Origin: Anoplolepis gracilipes
Lineage: Eukaryota > Arthropoda > Insecta > Hymenoptera > Formicidae
Direction of reading: 5' to 3'
DNA: 64,000 nucleotides
Assembly: GCF_047496725.1 (NCBI RefSeq)
Contig: NW_027328675.1
Location: forward strand, 476,001-540,000
Part shown: positions 20,497 through 32,324 of the stretch, in pieces
Layout of the letters: each line of letters begins with the position of its first letter
Numbering within the stretch: the first letter of the stretch is position 1
Translations under genes and position numbers: made by a program
Notes under the pieces: model-generated
Seen by the model: the letters and a program-made list of their open reading frames with translations, nothing else
The model's database searches: none
What the model was told of the DNA's origin: nothing

Positions 20497-20571
20497 AAAT
20501 ATAACAATATTATATAAAGTTTACATATATATAAATATATATAATATTCAAATATATACACTTTTTTCTTT

Positions 20572-22283
20572 TTACAACGGTATTCTGTAATGCCCCCATG
20601 GTAGTGTATCGATACTTTTAGGTATTATATACCGTTTATCATCGTGTGGACTTAGAGCAATTTTTTTCTGCCGCATGGTATATACTTTATGCATTTTTGA
20701 TCTTATAGTCGATTGATGTCGCGTCATTTCAATTCCTTCGTTCAAACACTGCATATAATCGTCAAATGTTATCGTTTTCGCGACAATGCTATTCTTGACA
20801 CCTTTTACCTTTTTCGTATTCTTTTTATCATCTACTTTTAGCGCATACATTTTTGCTCTAAGCCCGACTAATTCTGTCATTATCATACCGTTGTTTTTAT
20901 CCTTCATCAGACCCGGTACCTTTTTATTCACGAGCGGTATACCGTACGCATTGTCTATCGCATAGTCGTTCGTGTTAAACTTGTCGATGTTGCGCTTCAT
21001 ATTCTCGTACACATCTTCGCACTCAATGTGATATATGAGACTATCCGTGTCGGTGTACATGACTTTACATTTTTCTTTATACATTGGAATCATGTAATCG
21101 TGATGAAATTTGTACAAACACATCTTGGATACATCAAGTATACACATACCTACATAGATTGGTTTGTAAAACTTCACCTCGAGTCTACGCAATTCCACAG
21201 CGATTAAATTTTCCGAAAAAACGCTCCTGCTATGAAAATTTGGTTTCGCGATCATTGCCTCTGCGCCGTACCTATCGTCCCATTTTGTTATAAGTTTAAT
21301 ATCTTGCGCACATTTTCCATCGTTTTGCCGAAAATAATTATTATTTAATTTAATTATATTTATTAATTAATTATATTTAAATTAATTATATTTAAATTGT
21401 TCATTAATTTGTATAAATTCTTTTCAAAATCATTTTTCGCCATTGTTCTAAATTGCGTGTTTAATTCAATATATGTACGTAACCATGGAGATTGCGCGAA
21501 TTGTAATATGCGATGAATTTTTGTAACGCGAAGACCGTGTCGCGTACATTGCTGCAGATTGCGGTAGCGTATTACGTATCGTTTCTTATCGTATAAGGTT
21601 GCGAGCAACTTGTTCTCTTTCTTGCCGGGTGGCTTGTCACGCGTCGGACAAAACGGTAAGTCAGTATGCGCGTCGTGAAGATGTTGCGAGTACTCGAGAT
21701 CGACTTCGAGGATATAGCCTGTAGGCGAATCGGACGCGATCGATGATAGATTAAAATTGCATATATTGTCGACCCATTGAAAACTAGCGTAAGGCAAAGG
21801 TTGACACATTGCCCATCCGTATAAATTATTTACATCGAAATACATTAGATACGATGACGGTTTCAATGGGTTGTATGACTGCATGTACTCGTTAGCATGT
21901 ACTCGTCGCATGCGCGTATCTGTTGGAACATTGACTCAAACCACCGCGTATACCTCGTTCTATAAACATTACCATATCGATGTCAGTGAGCAATTCAAAC
22001 TTAATATTTGTATGCTTCAACATGGCATCCCACGTGTATCCGGGCAGAGTATAGTAATGCGCAGGGTCGAGCCCGTAACTCTTGATACAATTGTCACGAA
22101 AATTTTCAAAAACATCGGCTAATAACAAGACATCGATTTTTAAATATATAGATCGCTATATTTGCCTAGCGTTCTAATGGAGAATCGGTTCCAAACAGTC
22201 TCGGTGTGCGCGTAATCGTTCTCGGATACTATGTCATCGGTCAAGGAACTGTAAAATAATTCGTGCGGAAGTAAACATGCTCT
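20572..22283 (-). pseudogene. Protein-primed DNA polymerase B, 5'-truncated (copy A)
   Basis: Family B polymerase that replicates the linear element. The C-terminal half is preserved: motif A in FDVNNLYGWAMCQPLP (21,363-21,911 frame), motif C in YTDTDSLIYHIECEDVYE (20,572-21,255 frame), and the C-terminus LPWGHYRIPL. Frames 21,892-22,128 and about 22,130-22,283 bring in the end of the exonuclease region (SDLY). Between the LMNN of motif B and the following block a 60-bp run of ATTTAATTA-type DNA is inserted (about 21,340-21,400). The frame also changes at about 21,900 and 22,130. Everything N-terminal to the residue near 22,283 is missing because the right TIR begins there; compared with copy B about 430 residues are lost. 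Confidence 0.85.
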
Positions 22284-23011
22284 CCTTTTCTTACCATCAT
22301 GCCCTCCTTTTCCTATCATCATGCACTCCCTTGTCATACACATACAACGCTTTCCTTCTCACACCACGTCATACTCTCCTTGTCCTACGCTATATAGAAC
22401 GCCTATAGCACCGTCTCCCTCTAACGCGTTGCGAACGCCTATATCACCGTCTCCTTCTAACGCGTTGCGAACGCCTATATCACCGTCTCCCTCTAACGCG
22501 TTGCGAACGCCTATAGCACCTTCTCTCTCTACCGCGTTGCGAACCTCTATCGCACCGTCTCCCTCTACCACGTTGCGAACGTCTATCGCACCGTCTCTTT
22601 CTAACGCGTTGTGAACGCCTATAGCACCTTCTCCCTCTACCGCGTTGCGAACGTAATTATTTATTGCAAATATACATTATGGATAAACAGAGTAGGGTGA
22701 TTATTTTATCTATAACAGTTGACATTCCTCTCTCTCACCATCAGACCTCCGCAGTCAGTCGGAGAGGACACTCCCTCCACGTCCGGAACCATATGTATGC
22801 CTCCCCCCTCCCCCTCTCAATCAGGGGGGTACCATCCTTCCCCTTCAATCTGGGGGGACATTTGATACCTCCCCCTTCCCCCTCAGTCTAGGGGGAGACA
22901 TTTGGTCTCCCCCCCGATCAGTACGAGGGGCGAGGTACCTTGCCTCGTCCCCCCCCCCCGCTTACCTCATCCCCCCTCAGATCCCTGTATTAGAACTCTC
23001 TTATTATATCT
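22275..23011. repeat. Right terminal inverted repeat of element A
   Basis: Reverse complement of 9,260-9,838, longer by expansion of the 36-bp unit (about seven copies, 22,394-22,650). C-runs of up to 11 lie within 200 bp of the tip (22,951-22,976 and others). It directly abuts the truncated polymerase gene. Confidence 0.85.
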
Positions 23012-23693
23012 ACTATCATTATTAATGAAATATGGATGTTAATAAAAGATCGAAATTATGCCCACCAGTTGATCGAATTAATGTAAAAATCGATTGCAGG
23101 TTGATTTGGTCAATTTGACATCAAATCGATATCTTTTTGATAATTCATTCCTCACTGGGTATTCATGTAATCATATGCAAACCCTTGCACGCTCCCCCCC
23201 CCCCGTGTGTGTGTATGTGTAGGTCATGAAAATATTCCTTCGCTCATATTTATATTAATCCATGCGAATAAAAATGAAAATTATTAGTACTATTGCACAT
23301 GTACATATGTAGAAAAATTATAATATTTCAAAGTCGCATATCTCAGAAACTAAACAAGACCGCCATTTAAGTTATTAGGAAAAGTTGATCAGTACTTTCC
23401 TCTCTATAACATATATCAAGGCCAACATCATCGAGGAGGTGTGACTTTTTTTAGATATTTACCTAGAATAAACTGTCCAAGACATTTAACAAGATTAAAC
23501 TTATTGTTCTTTAAAAGAGTTAATAATATTTACTGCAATATGTAATAAATATTTATTACAATATTATATATGAAGTAGTGTCCAAAAATTACATATATTT
23601 TATAAGATTTTTTCTGTTTATAACTTTTTAACAAACAACGAGCGACGGCTAAAAACTTTTGAATGTTACTCGGAGTGATGATTTTCATAATAT
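23012..23693. other. Flank between element A and nested MITEs
   Basis: AT-rich, with a C-run and GT run near 23,191-23,220. No gene seen. Confidence 0.5.
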
Positions 23694-25756
23694 CCCAGAT
23701 AGCCAAGCGTGATTGATCATTAAAAACAAACTAATGCAATGCATGAGTTGTTATATGTTTGTTGTACGTTTGCTGACATCGAATTAAAACGCGCTACTGA
23801 ATTCAGCAACATGAGAGCATATTACAAACAATTACCCAGATAGCCAAATGTTGCGATTTTGCAATCATGTTGCTGATAACCGTTGGAGCAACTAATTTTG
23901 AAAAACTAGGGACAAGGTGCGACAGCATTATGCTTGTCGGGTTGAACTCATGTGATTTCTAATTTTCAGAACAGCAAACTGATAGCAATATGGTAACATC
24001 GATTGCTGTCAGCAAACAAGAGACTTGACAGCAACTTGATGACAACCTATATTCATCGATTGTCCGTGATTAACCGCATTCATAATTTGGCGATAATTTT
24101 TCAGGGGATCAATCATGTAATTTTTGTTTTAGTAAGACAAAAACAAAAAAGTTAAAAGTTCTTATTAATTAAGCATTCAAAGATAAGAAATTTTAACTTT
24201 TCGTTTCTATCCAGACAACATTATGTCATTTTAAAGACGTCTAAAAGACATTCTAAAATTGCTAAGACATCTTAAAAGATTATCAGAAAGACGTATTTAT
24301 GACGTCTTTAAGACGAATAATCTTTACTTATTCGGACAATCTACCCAAAATGTTACAATTTTATTTATTTGGATAGAAATTATCCGAAATGAAATTGATC
24401 AAAATGGTTGTTATACAATAATCTTATTAGTCGCGCTTTTATTAAAAATTTCGTAAATTAATTGTTTGTAATATGCTCTCATGTTGCTGAATTCAGTAGC
24501 GCGTTTTAATTCAATGTCAGCAAACGTACAACAAACATATAACAACTTATGCATTGCATTACTTTGTTTTTAATGATCAATCACGCTTGGCTATCTGGGT
24601 AATTTACGAAATTTTTAAAGCAAACGATCTGAGATATTGAAACGTTATATTGTCAGCAATATGGTAATATCTGATAATTTGCCATTTCATCTACAGCTGA
24701 CTACAGCATTATGATAGCAACAATACATGTATAATATTCCCAGACAACATCCATGTCTTAAAGACGTATTAAAGACGTCTTTTTTGTGACACCTTCAAGA
24801 CTTGACCAAAAAACGTATTTCTGACATCTTAAAGGCATTGTAATTTAAGACGTCATTTTTAAGATATCTTAAAGACGTCTAAAAAACATTTAATTTAAGA
24901 CGCCATCTGAAAGATGTCTATAATACATTTAAAAGATGTCTATAATACATTTTTTTGCTTTATCGAAAAAGCAACTTAAAAAAGCTATCTTTACATCATC
25001 TTTTGATAGTTATTTTCCCGACAAAGCAAAAAGTTGACTAAAAGATGTCTTTTCGGACAAAAAAAAGTTCATTTTCTTACCGCTATACAGAGCTGCATGA
25101 GGTATCTATCTCGTATTTAAAATTGAGTTACCAAAAATATATAAAAGCGCGACTAATAAGATTATTGTAACAATCATTTCGATCAATTTCATTTCGGATA
25201 GTTTCTATTCAAATAAATAAAATTGTAACATTTCGGGTAGGTTATCCGAATAAGTAAAGATTATTCATCTTAAAGATGTCATAAATACGTTTTTCTGATA
25301 ATTTTTTAAGATGTCTTAGCAATTTTAGAATGTCATTTAGACGTCTTTAAGACGACATAATGTTGTCTGGGTAGAAACGAAAAGTTAAAATTTCTTATCC
25401 TTGAATGCTTAATTAATAAGAATTTTTAACTTTTTTGTTTCTGTCTTACTAAAACAAAAATTACATCATTGATCGCCTGAAAAATTATCGCCACATTATC
25501 AATGCGGTGTACTAATCACGGATGACAAATCGATGAATATAGGTTGTCATCAAGTTGCTGTCAAGTCTCTTTATTTGCTGACAGCAAATCGATGTTACCA
25601 TATTGCTATCAGTTTGCTGTTCTGAGAATTAGAAATCACGTGAGCTCAACCCGACAAGCATAATGCTGTCGCACCTTGTCCCTAGTTTTTCAAAATTAGT
25701 TGCTGCAACGGTTATCGGCAACATGATTGCAAAATCGCAACATTTCGCTATCTGTG
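23694..25756. mobile_element. Nested foldback MITE complex
   Basis: The outer end CCCAGATAGCCAAGCGTGA at 23,694 starts the block; the complement of CACAGATAGCGAAATGTTGC closes it at 25,756. Arms of about 365 bp (23,835-24,208 against 25,372-25,755) enclose a second inverted pair with AAGACGTC-rich DNA (24,209-24,455 against 25,130-25,373). A further copy of most of this block lies at 58,432-59,655. No protein coding; the frame at 24,259-24,456 is a by-product. Confidence 0.75.
23835..24599. mobile_element. 765-bp MITE insertion with TA target duplication
   Basis: Ends CCCAGATAGCC on the left and GGCTATCTGGG on the right, flanked by TA at 23,833-23,834 and 24,600-24,601. The related block at 58.4 kb reads CAAACAATTAATTTAC straight across the site, which is the empty target. 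Confidence 0.8.
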
Positions 25757-26233
25757 TATATGTCAAGGTCATTAAGTTCTGAAGAGGTTGACCTTATGTG
25801 AATATTTACTATATTTTTTCATAAATACAATCTATTCAAAGATTAATCTTCCAGACTTTTGATATCACTTAAATTTACATTTATGCAAAATTATTAATAC
25901 TATTGTAAATATATAAATACGCTTGTCTCTATTCCAACCTAACCATTTCTTTTTTGATCGTCAACTCTTAATGAAACATAGTGCATTATTATTGTTAAAA
26001 CCCACAAAGAATATCTGTAAGCAACACTCTAAAATCTGTTCTAGTTTATCATTTATATTTCTTACATATTCTTCAACAATAAAAGTGATTGTTAAATTGT
26101 AGCTGCATTATGTTATTTTATCGATTTGTGTTTGCTTTGTGTATTTATATAAACATTGATTCATTGATTTATGCTTTTGCGAAAGTTAACAAATTTAATG
26201 AGAATGAATACGAAAGTTAGTAGCAATCAAGGT
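25757..26233. other. Intergenic AT-rich DNA
   Basis: No gene or repeat recognised between the MITE complex and the P-type element. Confidence 0.5.
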
Positions 26234-29200
26234 CTATAGATGAACGACGGGAAAGGAAGGAAGGTCTTCGCATTCATATTTACACATTTGGCCCCAACAT
26301 GGCGGCCGCTATCTTCCAAATGTTTAACCTAAGTTTTTTTGTCAGAGTATCAATATATAAAAGAGGTTAAGGGTAGATAAGAGTGCTTTAAAAAAAATTA
26401 ATATAAATAAAATTACATCAAAAAGTGGTAAAATAAAAGGAAAGAAAGTATATTGAAAATAAAATAAACGTAATAAATTGTAAAATATTTAAATATTTAT
26501 TATAATTTAACAAAAGAACGCAATTTTTTAACATAACGATATAATTTTTTTATTTTTAAACATAACGCAATTTAATATATAGTTTTAAGTATAACATGTA
26601 TTATAATATTATGTTATAAAAAAAATAAATTCTAAAATAAATGTTATTTTATTAAATCTCAAAATAAAAAATTATTAATAAAAATTAGTAAAAAATTAAC
26701 TTACTACTTGTCTAAATGCACTTTTTGAACCAAAAGATTTATGTTTTGATTGTTTAATTAATTGCTTTTTATTATTAAAATGGATAATTTGGCGAATGTA
26801 GATATAGCGATAAATAATATTATTAAATGTATTACATGATTTATACAAAGTATGGTAGAAAATACCCAAGTCTTAATCATAAATAATAAGTGTTTAAATA
26901 ATTGAGGATGTAACTCACACCGATGCAAGTGCTCTTGAAGATGTGCTTCGACTGTAATTATATATTTAAAAAGTGGAGTAGAAGGATTTTCTAAAAATCC
27001 AAAGGAGAGATTGTTAGTATAAATCGAAAATCGATTGTTATCATTCACCGTAAGTGTCATTACACATGATCGACAAACATATTATTTGTGGAGAACATAA
27101 GATACAGCACTTCCAATAACATTATTGATGACATTACATTGGATTGTATTTTCTAGGTTTAACAAAACTATAATCTTGTTCATTTTCATATATTTGTGAA
27201 TACATACATTTTTCAGGTGGAATACTTTCGTCTTTTTCTCTTTAAAGTCTTTCTTAAAGTATTAAAAAAATCAATTCGAAGGTTTCAAGATATCCACAGT
27301 GATATTTGGCGCAAGTTTCAATTGATAACGTCTTTGGCTTTCTTCTAATTGCTCAAGATATCGAAACCGAACTTCATTACAAGGTAATTCTTCAGATTGC
27401 ACAATCGTTAAAACTACTTTTATAATAAGATTATTCATTAAAGCTGACCGTAAATTTTTCAATAAATGAGGAACATCTGGAAATATGTATAAAGATTCAT
27501 GCGGTCGTATGGGATGAATTATGAAAGGTGTATTGTTATCTTTGCCCACTTTCACACCTAATGTTCGCCATATAGCTTGGTTTTTTGGTCCCATATCTGA
27601 GACAAGACCATGTACTTTGTAACCTATTTTTTCTATCTCACCAATTATTTCTAAAATGACATGACCTTTTCATCTGAGGTTTTCGTTGTAAGATGCCATG
27701 CAATAATTTGTTTCCAATTGTCATTTAATCCTCTTAGCATAAAAACAATAACATTTGAACTTAACGTCTGTATATCTTCTTCATATGTTGTTTGACCAAA
27801 AAAAGATCCTAAAGCAACAAATTAAACACAGAAAAAACAAAATTTTAAAAAATTTAAGAAATTAATAAGTTAATAAGGATATATATATATATTTTTTTTT
27901 GAATAAATATATATATATGATTTTATAATTATAAATATTAGTAAATGATTAATGATATATAATAATTATACATCATTTAATAAAATTATTCATTATTAAT
28001 ATAGGTATATAGAAATATGAAAATTGTGTGTGAGTATAAATGTATTTATTTTCAATATTTAATTATATAAAATAAATTAAGGAAAGTGATATATTATTAG
28101 TATAAAATATAAATAAAATAGAAAAATGTAAAATATTGGTTTATAGTTGTAAATATTGGTTATAGTTGTTAAATAAAATTAAGTGAGTGCTTGATTTATA
28201 TGTAAAATTAAATAAATATTTAATTTCAACACGTTAATTGTGGAATGGACTTATTTACTTCAACATGTTAGTTTGGTTAATTAACGTAACAATATTACAA
28301 CATCAGTTTAGAGTTTAGAGTGATTTAATGGTTTTATTAAAATTCAATTAATACATCACTTGTTCCATTTATTTTATAAATAAAAGTTGTTTTCAGAAAT
28401 TATAACTCATCCTTTATGATGCTCATCATGTGTTGGCTGTTTCCTAATTAGCCATAAATTTGTCATATTAAACTGACTGTATAAAAACAGTCAAACCATC
28501 ATGTTATGCCACATGATTAGTGAGTGCTATGGCAATGAGCTTTATTTAATTATTTAATAAAAAATCTACTTTTATTTAATGCTTTGTATTACCTGTACTG
28601 ACATCATATTTCAATGTTTTGCAAATATCCATTTCGTCCATTAAAAGTACACAGTCTGATTGGTGTGAAGATGTGTGAATTTCTTTTTTTTTTTTCATTA
28701 AGGAAATCACATCTTTTAGTACGCCAGGACTGAAATCTAGTTGAGCGATGTGTCTACATAAAGTAGGAATAGGATGGCAACTTCAATTCTTCTTTAAAAA
28801 TAAATATGATTTCCATCCAACTGAAAATCAAAAAATAATAACAAGCCATAAAAATCATTATTTAATGTTACTTAATGTTTTAATGTTTTTATTAATGAAT
28901 AAATAATTACTAAAGAAACTAATTACTTACCAGCATATCTTATTTGCATAGCCAATTTCAAGCATTGTGGAGACCAATTTGCTCGTCGATTGGTTAACCC
29001 TGATCCAAATTCTTTCAGAAATGGTATTTCTTCTATTTTTTTAAACAATGTTGCATATTTTTTTTTAAAATTTTTGTGCTTTAATCTTAACAGTTTTTCT
29101 CTTTTAAATTTTAATGTAAGTTCATTATTTTTTTTTATTGTTTCAGCTAATTTCTTTTTTAAATATTTAATTTCATTAGCTTGTCTGATTGTTCCATCTT

Positions 29201-30262
29201 TATCAGAAAATTGTATAGTATTAAATGCAACATTGTTATATACTTCAGTTTGAGTTTCTGTATCTACGTGCACAGATTGATTATCATGCTGAATATTTAT
29301 TTCTATAAAAAAAAGATTATTATTAAGATATTAAAATGACAAAATAAAATGCTAAGATAATATTTGCCACTTACGATCAACTACATTTTCTTCAGGCAAA
29401 ACACCTACAGAAGATTCAGTTTCATCTTGTAAAACTTTATTAATACTTTCCTCATTTATAAAAATTTGTAGGAATGGCATTAGGTTTTAATTTACGTCGT
29501 CCATCCTGTCGTTTATTTTCAAATTGAGAATCATCAAAATGAAACTGCAACGACAACAAATATTTATTGCCTATTTATTGTATTTGCCAAGGATACTCCA
29601 AATATTCAACTATACAATTTTAAAACTTAATATATCAATAATGAACTTGCTAAGCCTCGATAACTATTATATAATAGTTATAAAAAAATATCAAAAATTA
29701 TATAATAGTTATTATAAATATTATAATAATAATAACTAATAGTTATTATATAATAGTTATAAAAAAATATCAAAAATTATTTATTTAGTATCAATTTTAT
29801 TGAATTAAGTAAGATATATATTTTGCTTAATTCAATAAAATTGATATTAAATAAATAATTTTTGATATTTTTTTACAGTTTTGTACTATGTTTTAGAATC
29901 GAATAGTCGTATTACAAAATTATTTACTCAGATTTAATAATACCTCACATAACCTCAAATCTCCTTTTGGATGTTTAGCACACTGTTTAATCCAAATTTG
30001 TTTACGTTTTTCGTCAGCAGGAAATCTAAAAAGACGAAATCCTTGTTCTGCACGATTGCGACAATTTTTCGCACAACAGCATGGCATTATTACAATTTTT
30101 TAATACTATTATCTATCACTATCATATATATCAATTCCACTTCCACCTTCCACTTTTACTACTACTCACTTTTCTCGTACAACACACACTCACACATACT
30201 TTGTAGCCCCAAAATGGCGCTCATGCGAAGACCTTCCTTCCCCTGCCGTCGTTCATCTATAG
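26234..30262 (-). mobile_element. P-type DNA transposon with THAP transposase (4.03 kb)
   Basis: Inverted termini: the left end CTATAGATGAACGACGG-AAGGAAGGAAGGTCTTCGCAT (two pieces) is mirrored at the right end (30,215-30,262). The 8-bp flanks, ATCAAGGT at left (26,226-26,233) and ATTTTGGT at right (30,263-30,270), agree at 5 of 8 positions, which is compatible with an aged P-element 8-bp target duplication. The interior carries a THAP-transposase gene on the minus strand starting 125 bp inside the right end. Confidence 0.7.
26758..30087 (-). pseudogene. THAP9/P-element-like transposase, multi-exon, decayed
   Basis: Exon 1 (29,944-30,087) encodes the start of a C2CH THAP zinc finger: MPCCCAKNCRNR, then FRFPADEKRKQIW. 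It ends at a GT donor. Exon 2 (from 29,544) continues with FHFDDSQFE and LKPNAIPT, the end of a THAP domain, and is in phase, but hits a TGA that a one-base shift would bypass. A later exon (28,923-29,273) gives a Lys-rich coiled coil and RRANWSPQCLKLAM, a P-type pattern. Further pieces include CVLLMDEMDI near 28,640 and the RNase-H-like part with WRTLGVKVGK and FPDVPHLLKNLRSAL (27,271-27,594), the DPPHLLK-type motif of P-element transposases. A last piece lies at 26,758-27,060. Introns separate the pieces. Frame breaks suggest it is inactive now. Confidence 0.7.
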
Positions 30263-31769
30263 ATTTTGGTAGCAATATGTTGCCCGTTTATATCATTGCT
30301 TCGAAAGCTGATCTTGTTAAATCAAATATGTGCGGAAAGGAATTACAAGATTTCCGAGACGGCGTGGATCAACGAATACTATGGAGCTTGAAAAGTGAGT
30401 TTATTTAATTATGATTTTTTTATAAGAAAAACTCAAAAATTAGAAGAGCTAAATGATAAATTATTGTTTATTTTTATTCTACACTCAATTAATTGTTTAA
30501 TTACAAAAACTATAATTAAAGTTAACTAAAATTGTGTGTCTTTTTCTATCACTGTAAGAAGAGCATCAATTATTAGTAATTATTAATAATTAATTAGTCT
30601 TTGTAGTAAATTTTAACTAAAAAATATCACGGTAATTAATTATAATCTTTATACGTGCACATGAGTGAAATTATTTTAACATTTTAAATTAAAATCTTGT
30701 ATATAAATTTATAGAAAAGTTGATTTAATAGCTTAAATTGATTTTATAGCTCGAGATTTTCCAGCCGAATTGTGCCAGTATATTATACAAATTAAAATAA
30801 GATAAAAGGTTATATAAACATATATGTACATGTGTGTACGTGCGTGCATGTATAAACGTTTATATGTTTTATTGAAGAATTATAAAAAAAATATGAAATA
30901 TATAAATAAAAGATATTATAGATTTACTATAAATACTTAATATGTTTATACTGCAGTTGTGTTTACCACTTGATATCGTTAAAGATAATTAATGTAATTT
31001 TTATTAATTACTACTACTGTAAAAGATTAATACTATTTTTATTTTAATAATTCAAATTACAATAAGATTCTTAAAAGATTAAATAATTGAAATCACAAGA
31101 AGGTTCTCAAAGATTAAATAATTGAAATCACAAGAAGGTTCTGAAAGGTTAAAATCAAAATAAAAAGGTAGGTAAAGAAGAGTTACTGAAGTAGATCGCA
31201 AATGTCAGCCAGAGCATATTAAAAGTATTCCCGGCAAGTTTTGAAATGACATTTGGCATATTATTTCTCCAATACAAAAAATTTCTCTTAAAATTTCAGC
31301 TCCTTAACTCTATTATTTCTTGTGTTGTCGTGTTGTAATGAAATTAAAAAATGATTTTTTCAATATGTTAGCATCAAAATTACTATACTTAAATAGTGCA
31401 GGATCTTTTATTTAATTGCCTCATTTTTTCAGTTAAAACTTTATATAATTGATACAACGGCTACACTTTAATATTTATATTAAATAATATTTATATATTT
31501 AATATTTAATTTTATATTAAATTGAATTTATATAAATAATTCGAGATATTTAAAGATTACTTTTTAGATTTAAGGAGTATCGAAAACATTGGTGTATGGC
31601 TATGTTACTGACAAGATGCTTATTATTAGTGAGATACAGACCTATATCTTTATTTTTTTTAATTATCTTTAGAAAAAAAATAAATTATAACTATTTATGA
31701 TTCTCTATTTAAGATATAATTTTATGATTAATAAATAATAATAAAATAATACAATTTATTGACAAGTAG
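30263..31769. other. AT-rich intergenic DNA before element B
   Basis: No gene recognised. It contains a 26-bp direct repeat around 31,085-31,145 (AAATCACAAGAAGGTTCT twice). The rest is low-complexity AT. Confidence 0.5.
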
Positions 31770-32183
31770 AGTAGTGTTATAGTGGGGATTCTAAGCCATG
31801 GGGCGCCGAGGGGGGTGGGGGGGGGCGGGGGTATCTGGAAGGCGCGAGGGGTTTGGTGTTACGGAAAGGGGGGGTGGGGGGGGTGAAGGGTCCTACACAC
31901 ATTCGAAAGTAGATGTTTATCTTTGTGGTTGATTTTATAGCCGGGGATATTTTAGAAGTCATAAAACTTTTTTTTCTAATTTTATGATCATTTTATGGTC
32001 ATTATATCATTAGGATTTTAAGCGCTGACGTTCGGCAGCTTTGCATCCTCGCGGAAAATCTCCCATAAAACTGGAGCGAAACATCTTCCATAATTTTTAG
32101 GCAAAGAACTGCAACTGCAAGGTATTTATTTTTGTGGTTGATTTATAGCCGGGGGACATTTTAGAAGCCATAAAAGTCGTGGG
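31770..32183. repeat. Left terminal inverted repeat of element B
   Basis: Mirrors 46,565-46,975. Tip AGTAGTGTTATAGTGGGG, then very G-rich DNA (31,797-31,892, several G-runs of 5-9), then blocks ATTTTAAGCGCYGACGTTCG and ATCTCCCATAAAACTGGAGC. Unrelated in sequence to the TIR of element A. The polymerase frame starts 140 bp further in. Confidence 0.85.
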
Positions 32184-32324
32184 AAAACAATAGAAATTTT
32201 TGGCCGACGCTGCGACGAACATGTCGGAACGTTTTTATAGATGCAAAAGCGTTGACGTTCGGTAGGATGTGTTAAGACGGCATTATTAGGCGAAATATAA
32301 GAAGAATGATCGCGAAAGATAATA

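Larger units (their letters stand above)
9260..23011 (-). mobile_element. Element A: Polinton/adintovirus-like provirus (13.75 kb)
   Basis: Bounded by terminal inverted repeats that both start AGATATAATAAGAG (left at 9,260, right ending at 23,011). It contains, from left to right: accessory gene, conserved protein, major capsid, 60-aa protein, penton-like protein, protease, pX-like segment, PLA2, a small protein (all minus strand), then ATPase, DUF8207-like, fibre-like, mini-ORF, repeat protein, integrase (plus strand) and a 5'-truncated DNA polymerase (minus strand). The combination of protein-primed PolB, retroviral-type integrase, packaging ATPase, cysteine protease and two capsid genes defines Polintons. 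The AG start fits the superfamily, but I see no matching 6-bp target duplication (left flank CCAAAT, right flank ACTATC). Most genes are broken. Confidence 0.88.

Noticed and set aside
9254..23017. 6-bp target-site duplication for element A
   Set aside because: Flanks CCAAAT and ACTATC do not match; likewise AAGTAG and CACGTG for element B. Either old age, rearranged ends or wrong boundaries.
24259..24456. 65-codon frame inside the MITE complex
   Set aside because: Lies in an inverted-repeat arm; the complementary arm at 25.1-25.4 kb and the copy at 59.1 kb do not keep the frame.
31777..31962. Pro-rich minus-strand frame in the left TIR of element B
   Set aside because: G-run artefact in non-coding terminal DNA.
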